This document shows, piece after piece, positions 26,401 to 39,855 of a stretch of DNA of 64,000 bases. Each line of letters begins with the position of its first letter. Within the stretch, counting starts at the first letter, position 1. The stretch comes from Antitrichia curtipendula. Its lineage: Eukaryota; Streptophyta; Bryopsida; Hypnales; Leucodontaceae. A program made the position numbers and the translations under genes. Where the stretch lies: positions 21,160,696 through 21,224,695 of the forward strand of contig OX579638.1 of NCBI GenBank assembly GCA_951230915.1, given 5' to 3'. The notes beneath the pieces were generated by a model. The model did not search any database and was not told the origin of the DNA. It was given only the letters and a program-made list of their open reading frames with translations.

Positions 26401-29400
26401 CTAATCTCCAACCTGCCTGCCTCGGCCACGATGCCGCGAACCTGATCCGAGCGACAGACCCAACCCCGTGTCCACAGGAGACTCGGGACTTGCCAGCGGC
26501 TGCCCTGGAAATGCTCCAGCTTCATACGCTCGCTGACCACCCAGCGGACCAGGCCGGCCGCGCACACCTGCCATCCCACCGCGAGACGGGGAAGAGTGAG
26601 CCCGAGTGTGGGCCGGATGCAACGCGGACGCGCCGCTCGCCGCTGCAGGTCGCACGGGGCTGGAAGGACCCAACCGGAGCACCGGTCTCGAAAGATCGAT
26701 TCCGCCCGTTTCGTGGCTCGAACCCGCTGCCTGGCCGTGGCTGTCGGGAACCCGCCTCGGTTGCGGCCCGAGCATCCAAGCCGGTGTCGGACCACGCGGG
26801 TCCTGCTCCGAAATGCCCCTCCTGGTCGGGACGTCCGAAGACTGCAACCTCCCAACCGCAGGGGACGCACCTCCCCTTCCCAGGATTCGTCCTGCTGCCT
26901 GTCCTGGAGGAGAGCTTCTCGACGGAGGGCCCCCAACCCCCGACGACTTCGGCCTGCCCGGCTCCAGAAACGACAGATCCGCCGTGAAGTCCAGATCCTC
27001 GTTCAGCGAAGCCAAGGGCCCAGCGCCTGCTGCAGCAGGAGGCCACTGCACTGGAGACAGACCCTCGGAAGCCCCCGGCGACAGCAAGTTCGCAGCCGAA
27101 GAACCGGCGAGTCTCGTCATCAGGTGCGATGCCAGACTCGCATCTTCGTCGAGGACGCCGCTCCCGTAACCCGGGCCGCTGGACCTCGACGCGGCAAAAC
27201 TCGCCTCCTCCAACGAGCCTCGCTCCGCCGCGTTTGTCCTCTTCGTCCAATCTCTCGCGATCTTCAACCTCCTCACCGGACCTGCCACGGGAGCCTCCTG
27301 GGCATCCGATGCAAATCGGCTGCCCGCTGACACCCCCACGATGGTCACATCGTCGTCGCTGGACCCGTTCAGATCGATTCCTCTCCCGATCCGATCATGG
27401 TTTCCGCCGCTGCCGCCCTTCAACGCACGACCTGCAGGTGAAGTGGTACCCCCTGCAAGGCTTGGAACCGCTCGACGACCAGACCCAGGGACTGAATTCG
27501 CCGCTGGCCCAGACGGTGAACTCTTCACCGAAGACTTCTCCCCCAGCCTCTGGGCTCCTGCTGCTCCTGCTGCGGAACCACCAGATGCTCCGACCTTCTT
27601 GGCATTCCTGGAAACCTCGGCAACGGAAACTGCGGGGTCGGCCTGCTGGTTCAAGTCCAATCTGCCGGAACCAGGCGGCGACGCGGGCACCGCGGAATTC
27701 GCGACACTCTTCTTCGGACGCTTCACGACGACTTTCCCAGAAAGCGACGGATTACGACGCGATGCGGCCTCCGAATCCCTCTCCTGCCCGTTCGCATCTC
27801 CCTCTCGAGTCCGAGGGACGTCCGAATCCTCTCCGTTCTCCACCGGCTCGCCGGCTGTGGAACCGGCATGCCCCTTCTTCACGTCCGCCTTGGACGTCTT
27901 CGCCAACTTCGCCTTCGGCGGCTTGCTTGGGTCGGGGGCCGGCCTCTTCTTCCCCGCCACTCTTCCTTTCGAAGGAATGTGCAGCCCCAGCACGCCCGTG
28001 CCAGACCCACCCGCGGCAGCCCAATCACGAGTGCCCCCATCCCACCCGATCCTCGCGGCAAACCTGCCATGTCGAAAACAAACCACATGTCAACACACAA
28101 ACCGCGTCACATCGATGAAAAAAATGCCACCACTTCGGCCTGCAGAAAATGTGAACGCACTGCCCAAGAAAAAACACCATCCAAGACCCCGGCAAACCAT
28201 CAAACCGCATTCGACTCCCCTCACAACAGGCCCAAGTCCGCTCTACAATCTCAAATCCGAATTCCGACTCGGAGGGACAACCCACCACCACGAACCAAGG
28301 AACCTGCACGGGGGGAGAGGATACAGCACCTGAAACGATTCTCCACCAGCATTTCCGCCAGCTTTCGTACGGCTTCCGAAAGGAGACGGGCGGGAGGCGA
28401 TGAACCCAAACCCAAACCCAACCAGTCCTCCAGACCCATGGCGGCCGGGCCCCTGTGCGCAGGCAAAACTCTCTCGCCGTCCAGCGCACTCGGCTCGCCG
28501 TACTCGGCAGATCCCACCAGGAACTGCGTCACGCTGAAGCCCTCGCTCTCGGCCCCAACGACCGGATCCTTCGACACGGACTCCTTCGCATGCGCCTTCG
28601 ATGCGGCTGGCTTGGACACACCTCTTCTCTCACCTTCGGCCTGAGCTAAAGCAGCCGACACTTCACGAGGGGACAACTTACCGGCCACCACCTTGCTCGA
28701 CGCGACATGGGACTTCACCAGACTTCTCAGGGCGACGAAACCGCGACCACCTGGCGCGTGCGTCCCACCGGACGACCCTGCCAAGTCGGCACCCTGACGG
28801 ACACCCACCTTCCCCGCGCTCTTCACTGCGGCTAACACGGCCACAAAGTGCCGCTGCAGAAGGAGCTCCTGATCGGGCAGCTGCAACACTGCATCCAGTA
28901 GACGCTTCGTATGTTCCTGAAACGCAACACGCACACACAATCACAAACAACCCACGCTGACCCAAATCCCAACCGACACAATTCCAACTCGTTCACACTC
29001 CACAACACCAAGACCTCGGCGGAACCCGTACCTCCGTCACCCTCAACTGAGCATTCGTCGCAGCACTCAGGGCACTCTTCTCGCTCGTCGGATCCCCACT
29101 CGCGGCAGCCGCATTTTGAGCCAGAAGTTGACGAAATCTCTCCCTGCAGTGAATGGGATGACGGTGTCGACCTCGGTACACACCACCGTCCGGGACCCCG
29201 GCCAAAGCATCGCTCGCCAGCTGCCAGTTGCCGCCGTACTCGTGCACCACGGCGCAAAGCACCGCATCCTCCCCGTGCGTCCACGCGGAGGCGGCGGGAA
29301 GATGGTCCAGGGACCTCACACTATCCTTCTTCCGCTCCTTCTCCAGCATCACCAGGGGTCCCTTCTTCGCCGGCAATCCCAGGATGATCAGTTTCCCTCC

Positions 29401-32400
29401 CTTCTCCTTCCCGATGCTCGCACCAACTCCTCCGTGACCACCAGAGCTCGACTCCCCACCAGCCGACGATTTCGGGTCGCTGGAAATCCCGAAAATGGTC
29501 CTGAAAAGACTGGCCTCCAACGTCCTCGCCCTCCCTTTGCCCTGCCAACAACACATCCCAACGAGTCCCAAACACATCAGACGCGCACCAACTAAGCGTC
29601 AGCGAAAGCACCACCACGTTCCATGCATCCACTTCAAGGACATTACTAACGTCCTACACGTACACATTTGCAACTCCCCCTACTTCCCATCATCAGGCTC
29701 CTGAAGCGACGACACTCCACATCTTCCCGCACTCGGTCTAAAACCAAACTCTCCTCGTCCCAAACGGCAATACTTGCGCCGGGAAGGTCACGACAGACAC
29801 CGAACCCCTGTCGCTCTTACCAAGTGATCCTTCTTCAGCTTCTTCGAATGCTTCTCCGCCGACAGCTCTTCCTCCAGTAACCTCGGTGCCTTTCGCTTTC
29901 TTTGAGACGGGCTCCGATGCGGGAGGCCCATCAGCTCCGACTGCACGTCCCGGTAAGAAGGGTCGCCGCCCCTGTCCAGCTGATAATCCTCTCCCACATT
30001 CTCCTCTTCCGTATCCGACATCAGCGAACCTTCCGTCAAAGATTTGAACTTGGCCTTCTTCAACTTCTTCTTTCCTCTCGATTTCGGACCGAAGCTCTCC
30101 GCGCCTCTCACCGTCGCAGCAGCTGCCGCTAAAGCCCTGATCCACGCAAACCACAAACGGCATCGTCAAAAACTCGGCTTCACGCACGACACACTGGCTG
30201 CTACACCCACCCCACGGAAAAACAAAACGACCTACTGCCGCCACGACATCCCTCGCGACCGGTCTCTAACAAGGATAACCATCCACGACCACCGCCCCAA
30301 TATGGGTCGAATGTCGGAAGCACCGTCTACCATCTCCAGGATGTGCACCACAACCCGAAATCCTGGAGGCACCACCTCCACGTCGGCTCAGGTTCATGTC
30401 CCATCAGAAAATGGAAGGCATTTGCACAGGAAGAGAGCGATCTAACACGCCACAAGTTGCACGGAAGTAAAGCCAACGGGACCCTCACCTGTCAGCATCA
30501 CGCATTTCGGCCTCCATGGCTTCCCATTCCAGCTGCTTCTGTTCCTGCTCAGTACCGAGTGCGTCAGAACCATCAACCCACATCCATTTTCAAAGCTCTC
30601 CAACGTCTCCGAAACAACACACAAGACCATCCGCCCCACCTGCGACATATCCATCGCCCGCCAGAACTATAAACAACCAAAGAGCACCCCAAGCCACGAA
30701 GGAAACGCAGCTCGACCACTTCTCACCATACCAACCTTCCCATCCAAGCGTCCACCGTCGACCAGCACAATTCAAAAACAAAAGAAACCTCCAAAAACTA
30801 AACGCAAAAGATCTCGAGAACGTCGGCACGTCGGACTCCAGAAGGAAAATGTGCCCACCTGCTGCTGAGCGAGAATGTCCACTTGCTGCCGATAAGCCTC
30901 GTCGGCGAATGCTGTGTCCCAAGCTGCAAGACATTCGCCACACTCCGTCATTTCATCCGCACCTACTGGTGCTCGACTCAAATACTGCCAAAGACTGACA
31001 GACCCACCATCACCGCAGCCTACCGTTTCCAGAGTCGACCAACACAACTCCCATAACGCTCATGCACGTATCCACCTTGACAGTGACCCCACCAGAAAAT
31101 GACCGTCCGATGATAGAGAATAAACAGACCAGGGCCATGCGAACTAACCACGCACTACAAAAATCAAAAGAAACCCGAAGCTCTCAACAAACTCCTGCAC
31201 TCTCAAACCACCCAAACTCCGCCCACTTGAGGCCACATCCACTGACTCCGCATCGACTGACCCTTCCGATCCAGACAACACCCCCACACCGTAAAGGAAA
31301 TGGGCACCACGTACTCTCGTAAAACAAAGGCTCATTATCCTCGTCGATCTCGGCTTCCTGTTCCTCTTTCAGCTTCTCCAGCTGATCCAACTCCCACTCT
31401 TTCTCCTCGAATGCAACCTGCAACCCAAACGAGCGCGCGCAAACACACCAATAGTTCAAAAAGTAGCCAAAAACATAACAACCCTCCCTCCGAGATCCCG
31501 ACGTAAATGACGGTCACAGGCCGACTCCAACTCAGTCCGAAACCATCGAGATGAAATCCCATACCTAAACGCCACACCCTCACCACAAACATGGCTCACA
31601 ATCTGATATCGCTCCACAAGACATCGCTTCCACGTACCACCATCACCATACACGGTGGCACAATGATATCGTTCCCAAGGATCATCGTAAAACAGTACTC
31701 CCACGATGCTTCAAATCCACTCGTCCCGCTCCAACACATTCAAAACCACTCACTCTCGACAAACACCCAATCAACGCGACAAGTTCACAAACAAGACAGA
31801 CCGAACCACAAACCCTCGTTAACGAAACAGGCACTTGCACACTCCAGGCCAAGGCACTGCCCACCATCACAGACACATTCTTTCGTCCACACCACCACGC
31901 CAATGCACCCAGTGGACTTCCCCAAAGTACCTGTGCTACGACGGCCAAGTTGTCCACTCGCGGATCCCACACTTCCAGAAACCGCATCGCATAACGCTCC
32001 ACCGGACGCAGCTGGTCTTCGAAGGACACGCTCCCACGTCCGGATGCCGCCGCGGCGGCGGCCATCTGACGCACGTCCGCTAGCATGTCCATCTCTTCGT
32101 CGGCGTCCGTGGGAAGCAGGGAAGACTCACCGAACGGAAGGTCCTCCGTTCCCACCAACGCCCCGCCATCCTCCGAGACCCTGTCCCCGGCGGCAGGGCC
32201 ACCCACCAACGCTGCGTCGCTCGGAGGTCTGCCGCTCCTCCCGTTCTCGTCCAAGTCCTCCGCGAGATCTTCGTCGTCCAAATTACCAGCAAACAACTCT
32301 TCCGTGAACTCTTGGTTTTCCGCCGCCTCTTCCTGCTCCACTCGCTTCATGGCCATGTAGTCCGCCTCGTCTTCCGCGTTCTTCAAGGCCGCTTCCACTT

Positions 32401-35400
32401 CGGCACTCGACAGCTCCTTGGGTTCGAACGCCTTCGCGCTCGCTTCATCCGGACTTCCCGCGCCAGAAGAGGCCGATCCGGCTGCACGGCCCGGGACGGA
32501 GATCTTGTCCGACGATCCACCCACTTTGACCCCCTTCAGCCCGGAAAACAGCTCCATCGGGTCCAACTTCTTGAAAAAATCCGTGTTGTAACTCCCGCTC
32601 TGAATCACCAAATCGTCCAGGATCCGCTTCTGGTTCGCCTTCTTCAGAATGTTCTCCTCGATCGTGCTCTCGCTGATCAGGCGGTAGATGTGAACCTCCC
32701 GAGTCTGACCAATGCGATGGCAACGGTCCTGGGCTTGCAAGTCCATCGCCGGGTTCCAATCGCTGTCGTAGAAAATCACGGTGTCCGCGCCCACCAAATT
32801 GATGCCCACGCCGCCACTACGCGTCGACAAAATGAACAGAAAGATCTTAGGATTCGTGTTGAACCGCTGCATCAGAATCTGACGCTGCTCGGGCTTCGTC
32901 GAACCGTCCAGACGCATGTACGTGTACCCGTACAAGTTGATGAAAGACTCCAGCACGTCCAACATCTTCGTCATCTGAGTGAAAATCAACGCCCTGTGAC
33001 CCTCCGACTTCAGGCGACGCAGAAGCAACGCCAGCTCCTGCAATTTCCCGCAGTCGAACTGAAGCAGGCGGCGGTCCGGGAAAAAAAGCTGCCGGCGCAC
33101 CACCACGGGCCGCAGAGGGACCAGCATCCGGCTCGCTTCCTGCAGCGCGTCCTCCGACACCGATCCACTCAGAACGGGCCCGCCGGCGATCGCATGGCTG
33201 CACCAAGCCACCGGAACGGGAGCCCGAGCCGCAGGAATCGCGAACATGAACGCCGTCACCAAATCCATCACGCGCTCGCAACGAGTCGTCGGAAGCTGCA
33301 CCATATCCGACAAGATGCTCGAAAACTCCAAGTACTGACTCGGATGGCCTTCCACCCGGTGCACGTCGTACACGGGATGCAACACCCCCACCCTCCTCAA
33401 AACGTCGGATCCATACACCGGCTGCTGCCCGCAACGCAACTCGTTCACCGCCCACAGCGCCAGAACACGCTCCCTCCTCCGCCTCTCCCTCTCGTCCCGA
33501 AGGGCCCACTGAATCTCATCGATCACGCCGCGGACCTCCCGGCTGGACTTCTGCCGCGACTCCTGCGCCTTCCAACTGTCCTCGCCCGTACTCGCCAGCT
33601 CCACGATCAACGGACCCGGAGTCTTGATCTTCGAGACCTCCTCCGCCTCCCACCTGCTCATCGTTCCGTCCAAACCACCGAACTGAAGGTTCAGCGCTTC
33701 CAGGCCCACAGCTTCCAACGGGCCCCTGCACAGGGCCGAGCACGCGGCCGAACTCAGCTCTAACTCGATGCCCGGCATGTCGAACGACGACACGATCGGA
33801 CGGCCCTCGAACAAGTCCGGATGGTTGCACACTTTGCGCAGCTGCATCAGCACGTTGATCAGGCCCAGAAAATTGCCGCTCGAAAGAGTCGCCTGCGTGT
33901 CCGAGCTCGCCATGAAATCCTCGTACAGGTTACGCTGACGCTTCGAAAGACGACAACGGATCACGTGCTCGAATTTCCCGGGAAGCTGCTTCTCCACGTC
34001 CTTCTTCAAACGACGCAGCAGAAACGGACGCAGCACGTTGTGCAAACGATCCACAAGCTCCTTGTTCACCTGAAACACACACACACACACAACAGTCAAA
34101 CCCACGCTCTCACCCGCATCCACCAACGACAGACATACCACGCTACATTCTATACCCCTCCAATCCCCCGCCCCCTACGAACTCCACCTCCGTGACCCAC
34201 ATCCGGGGCGCGGCGAGCGAGGGATACCCACAAGCTCAAACAACACAAAGGGCCGGGTCCGTACCTGGTCCGCGCCCTCCACCATCCCACTGATCGGGTT
34301 CGAGAACCAGTCGCGAAACTCCTGGTGCGACTGGAACACGTGAGGCATCAGGAAATGCATCAGAGACCACAGCTCCATCAAATCGTTCTGCAGCGGAGTC
34401 CCCGTCAGAAGAATACGGCGTTTCGAATTGAAGTTCAGCAGAGTCTGCCATCTCTGAGACTTCCAATTCTTGATCAGGTGCGCTTCGTCCAGGATCAAAT
34501 ACTTCCACTTCTTCCGCTTGAAGGCTTTCGCATCCTGGATCACCAAGCGGTACGTCGTGATGCAAACGTGAAACGAGTTGCCGCGAGACCAACCCTGACG
34601 CTTCACTTTACGTTCCTTCGCGCTACCGAAGTACGTCAGGATCTTGAAGGCAGGGCACCACTTCATGAACTCCGTCTCCCAGTTCAGCATCACACTCGTA
34701 GGCACTACGATCAGATGCGGGCCCCAGATGCCCTTCTCGCAAGCCAGGTGAGCCAACAAGGCAATCGTCATGATCGTCTTACCCAGACCCATTTCGTCGG
34801 CCAGAATGCCGTTCAGACGCTTCTCGTACATCGTCACCAGCCAATCCAGACCAATGTGCTGGTACTCACGCAGCGAATGCTTCAACAGAAACGGAAGCTT
34901 GGTCTTCACCTTCGTCGTCGAGAACGTGTACCCAGTGGGTTGCGCCGATTGAGCAGCTGCGGCAAAATCCGCCAGACGGTCTTCGCTCTTCTTGTCCTCA
35001 ACCACTGCACCCTTCGACGACCCGACGCCACCCGCGTCCTTCGCATCTGCACTCACATCTCCGCCGCGGAGGTCCAAGCCGTCTCCCGCAACGGCCTCCA
35101 CCGAACCTCCATCGACCGCATTCTCCGACTCCACTGCCACAACTCCGTTGGCTACAACGCCCCCGTCGACAGTCACAGGTAGGGCAGCCGGGGACACCTT
35201 GTCACCCCGGGCTTCACTCTCCTCCGCTTCTCCCGGCTTCGCAACGGCCCTCGCCTCAGATTCACCGCCGGCCTCCCGGACTCGCATGCCTTCCTCGGAC
35301 GACCTCATCAGGATACGATCGCCACGACGTCTGGCGGCCTCACTCACCTTCGCCACAGCTGCCGCGGTCTCCGCATCCACCTGGTCCCACCCTCCCAGCA

Positions 35401-35622
35401 ACAAACCTGTGGATGATACCGAGTCCTTCGAACTCGCTGCTCCCGATAACCCGTTCCTCCTCAAGAGATGGCCCGAAGAATACAACACCCTTCCATGGAC
35501 GTCCATCTACCACAGCCCACCACACCATGAAACCACGCAACATCAACAGACAGAACCAAACGCAGGCCCCACATTCACGTCAACGAGGACCCGCAACTAC
35601 ACAATTCACCGACCTGACTGCA
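24884..35622. repeat. Copy 1 of a 10,739-bp identical segment (contig end)
   Basis: Every position x here reappears at x + 10,939. The segment runs to the last base before the 200-N gap, and its twin starts at the first base after the gap. I found no difference in any stretch compared, including all open frames. Ending exactly at the gap on both sides is what unmerged overlapping contig ends look like. A genuine tandem duplication would not be expected to begin and end at the gap. Confidence 0.95.
26401..35622 (-). CDS. PIE1: PIE1/SWR1 ATPase, partial copy cut by an assembly gap (exons 13-21 and 13 nt of exon 12)
   Basis: Same sequence as the 3' part of the complete gene at 37340-53133. Exons (minus strand): 35610-35622 (only the last 13 nt of exon 12), 34265-35506, 31931-34069, 31315-31417, 30859-30923, 30489-30544, 29821-30136, 29032-29541, 28330-28916 and 26401-28063. 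It contains the whole split ATPase ([23 protein letters not shown]), the SANT domain and the C-terminal tail, but lacks the start, AT-hook, HSA domain and acidic linkers. The missing 5' part is missing because the contig ends at 35622, not because of a mutation. It should not be counted as a second gene or a pseudogene. Confidence 0.9.
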
Positions 35623-35822
35623 NNNNNNNNNNNNNNNNNNNNNNNNNNNNNNNNNNNNNNNNNNNNNNNNNNNNNNNNNNNNNNNNNNNNNNNNNNNNNN
35701 NNNNNNNNNNNNNNNNNNNNNNNNNNNNNNNNNNNNNNNNNNNNNNNNNNNNNNNNNNNNNNNNNNNNNNNNNNNNNNNNNNNNNNNNNNNNNNNNNNNN
35801 NNNNNNNNNNNNNNNNNNNNNN
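35623..35822. other. Assembly gap, 200 N
   Basis: Exactly 200 undetermined bases, a conventional placeholder length. The sequences on either side overlap by 10,739 bases, so the real distance is negative. Confidence 0.99.
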
Positions 35823-37339
35823 GACAAATGATCCATGAATCTAATTGTACAATTTCTGTGTAAAAGTTGACATTAAAATATTCTTCTATTTTGCATTTAA
35901 TAATACACCATTCTAAACTACTACTTCGCCTTTATACGGTTAAAGACCACACAACCACATTTGGGATGCAACGGAAACAACTAGGAGAACATGGTGAGAT
36001 TGGTAATCAACTTCCTTCGGAACAATGGAAAACAACTCTTTGTATGGGAACTGTACACCCATTGGGACAACTTCAAGATGATTTCGATACAACCATTCTG
36101 TTAAGAGATACAGTAACTAGGTCAGGGGAACTAATGAATGTACAATATATATGGTTCCAAGAAATTAAACAACTCATTCACCTTCTAATTGATTGTATGT
36201 AGGCTTTTCAGGGTAGTTTTCGATGTGATCTTACTAATTCATGTTTCGCAGATGCGGTCAACAGGACTAATTTTCCAAATTTCTCAAGGTTCGGCTACAA
36301 CTCTTCTTAACAATACAGTGGAGTGACCCGTTTTCACTCCACTAGGGTTCTAGGCAATGCTTCTGACATCACATCCTCTGGATGACCCTTGAAATCATCT
36401 TCAAAACGCAGCCTTACATTGGACATGCTCAAATTCGTCAAAAGCGATCAGTGATAAAAAAATACGGAGGAACCTGGAAAAAGGTAGTGATAATCCTCCA
36501 TATTCGTGTGTACGTAGGTACCGTTATCTCCCAATCTTGACCGTGGACCCTCCTCATATCGTTATCAAAGAAAAACAACCGTGTTTTCTATCCATCTGCT
36601 GGCTTGGATTCCCAAATTTCTGTGAAAAATCACTGGGGTGAATTCAAGGGATAAACACCGGATGAATGCCATACCAAACGCCTCCAAGGACTTCAGTCAC
36701 AATAGCCCTGGTCAAGGAGATGCTGACTACATTCGTCGCACCCTGGAGTTCAGGGATGGCGAATCGCACCTGAACTGACGAGTACCTGTGAGACAAACGC
36801 TTCGGTGCAAGAATGACAAACTGGTGACTCTGTTGGACCACCCTCTCTATTCTTCGAGCCTCGGTCTACGGGCTCGTCATTAACTGTAAGAGTGATCCAC
36901 TTGACGATTAGCTTACTCGAGTTTGAAACTAGCGATACGGTGGCCAATACCGAAGGGGCACCTCTTCGGTCTGGTTTGAGATGCCAGCAATCTCCGTTTC
37001 ATTTCCACAGTAGTAACCTATCCGAATGAGCACACTCACTCACGGCATGGAGCAATCCCTGGTCCAAGCAGGCACAAGGGGCACAGATCGAATGAATCGA
37101 AAGAGTGAAAGTCGTGGAGAAAAAGAATATAAAAATGAAAAGAAAAGAAAAGGCTCAATATCTTCAGACATCCTACAGGCATTCAAGCCTCCAATGTCAC
37201 TACGCTCTCGAAAAAATGGCTACATGCAACGGCCCTGCGGAAACGTCCAGTCCTACTTCAGTCCCCCGGAATGAACCCGGACGCCCTGAAAGAGCATTGC
37301 GTTCTACGCCAGAAACGACTGCAGCTGCAAGGCCTGCAG

Positions 37340-39855
37340 CTAATCTCCAACCTGCCTGCCTCGGCCACGATGCCGCGAACCTGATCCGAGCGACAGACCC
37401 AACCCCGTGTCCACAGGAGACTCGGGACTTGCCAGCGGCTGCCCTGGAAATGCTCCAGCTTCATACGCTCGCTGACCACCCAGCGGACCAGGCCGGCCGC
37501 GCACACCTGCCATCCCACCGCGAGACGGGGAAGAGTGAGCCCGAGTGTGGGCCGGATGCAACGCGGACGCGCCGCTCGCCGCTGCAGGTCGCACGGGGCT
37601 GGAAGGACCCAACCGGAGCACCGGTCTCGAAAGATCGATTCCGCCCGTTTCGTGGCTCGAACCCGCTGCCTGGCCGTGGCTGTCGGGAACCCGCCTCGGT
37701 TGCGGCCCGAGCATCCAAGCCGGTGTCGGACCACGCGGGTCCTGCTCCGAAATGCCCCTCCTGGTCGGGACGTCCGAAGACTGCAACCTCCCAACCGCAG
37801 GGGACGCACCTCCCCTTCCCAGGATTCGTCCTGCTGCCTGTCCTGGAGGAGAGCTTCTCGACGGAGGGCCCCCAACCCCCGACGACTTCGGCCTGCCCGG
37901 CTCCAGAAACGACAGATCCGCCGTGAAGTCCAGATCCTCGTTCAGCGAAGCCAAGGGCCCAGCGCCTGCTGCAGCAGGAGGCCACTGCACTGGAGACAGA
38001 CCCTCGGAAGCCCCCGGCGACAGCAAGTTCGCAGCCGAAGAACCGGCGAGTCTCGTCATCAGGTGCGATGCCAGACTCGCATCTTCGTCGAGGACGCCGC
38101 TCCCGTAACCCGGGCCGCTGGACCTCGACGCGGCAAAACTCGCCTCCTCCAACGAGCCTCGCTCCGCCGCGTTTGTCCTCTTCGTCCAATCTCTCGCGAT
38201 CTTCAACCTCCTCACCGGACCTGCCACGGGAGCCTCCTGGGCATCCGATGCAAATCGGCTGCCCGCTGACACCCCCACGATGGTCACATCGTCGTCGCTG
38301 GACCCGTTCAGATCGATTCCTCTCCCGATCCGATCATGGTTTCCGCCGCTGCCGCCCTTCAACGCACGACCTGCAGGTGAAGTGGTACCCCCTGCAAGGC
38401 TTGGAACCGCTCGACGACCAGACCCAGGGACTGAATTCGCCGCTGGCCCAGACGGTGAACTCTTCACCGAAGACTTCTCCCCCAGCCTCTGGGCTCCTGC
38501 TGCTCCTGCTGCGGAACCACCAGATGCTCCGACCTTCTTGGCATTCCTGGAAACCTCGGCAACGGAAACTGCGGGGTCGGCCTGCTGGTTCAAGTCCAAT
38601 CTGCCGGAACCAGGCGGCGACGCGGGCACCGCGGAATTCGCGACACTCTTCTTCGGACGCTTCACGACGACTTTCCCAGAAAGCGACGGATTACGACGCG
38701 ATGCGGCCTCCGAATCCCTCTCCTGCCCGTTCGCATCTCCCTCTCGAGTCCGAGGGACGTCCGAATCCTCTCCGTTCTCCACCGGCTCGCCGGCTGTGGA
38801 ACCGGCATGCCCCTTCTTCACGTCCGCCTTGGACGTCTTCGCCAACTTCGCCTTCGGCGGCTTGCTTGGGTCGGGGGCCGGCCTCTTCTTCCCCGCCACT
38901 CTTCCTTTCGAAGGAATGTGCAGCCCCAGCACGCCCGTGCCAGACCCACCCGCGGCAGCCCAATCACGAGTGCCCCCATCCCACCCGATCCTCGCGGCAA
39001 ACCTGCCATGTCGAAAACAAACCACATGTCAACACACAAACCGCGTCACATCGATGAAAAAAATGCCACCACTTCGGCCTGCAGAAAATGTGAACGCACT
39101 GCCCAAGAAAAAACACCATCCAAGACCCCGGCAAACCATCAAACCGCATTCGACTCCCCTCACAACAGGCCCAAGTCCGCTCTACAATCTCAAATCCGAA
39201 TTCCGACTCGGAGGGACAACCCACCACCACGAACCAAGGAACCTGCACGGGGGGAGAGGATACAGCACCTGAAACGATTCTCCACCAGCATTTCCGCCAG
39301 CTTTCGTACGGCTTCCGAAAGGAGACGGGCGGGAGGCGATGAACCCAAACCCAAACCCAACCAGTCCTCCAGACCCATGGCGGCCGGGCCCCTGTGCGCA
39401 GGCAAAACTCTCTCGCCGTCCAGCGCACTCGGCTCGCCGTACTCGGCAGATCCCACCAGGAACTGCGTCACGCTGAAGCCCTCGCTCTCGGCCCCAACGA
39501 CCGGATCCTTCGACACGGACTCCTTCGCATGCGCCTTCGATGCGGCTGGCTTGGACACACCTCTTCTCTCACCTTCGGCCTGAGCTAAAGCAGCCGACAC
39601 TTCACGAGGGGACAACTTACCGGCCACCACCTTGCTCGACGCGACATGGGACTTCACCAGACTTCTCAGGGCGACGAAACCGCGACCACCTGGCGCGTGC
39701 GTCCCACCGGACGACCCTGCCAAGTCGGCACCCTGACGGACACCCACCTTCCCCGCGCTCTTCACTGCGGCTAACACGGCCACAAAGTGCCGCTGCAGAA
39801 GGAGCTCCTGATCGGGCAGCTGCAACACTGCATCCAGTAGACGCTTCGTATGTTC
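37340..39855 (-). other. PIE1: PIE1 exons 20-21: C-terminal tail
   Basis: Exon 20 (39269-39855) starts with HTKRLLDAVLQLPDQELLLQ, matching the helical segment after SANT in Arabidopsis. Exon 21 (37340-39002) encodes 553 residues rich in Gly, Ala, Ser, Pro and Arg, with two lysine-rich patches (GKKRPAPDPSKPPKAKLAK and KVVVKRPKK). It ends at TAG (37340-37342). The tail is predicted to be disordered and is far longer than in Arabidopsis. The GC-rich frame is supported by the in-phase acceptor (CAG at 39003-39005). Confidence 0.82.

Noticed and set aside
31459..31704. Minus-strand frame in the intron between PIE1 exons 14 and 15 (second copy 42398-42643)
   Set aside because: It does not match PIE1 relatives, and exon 14 joins exon 15 in phase without it.
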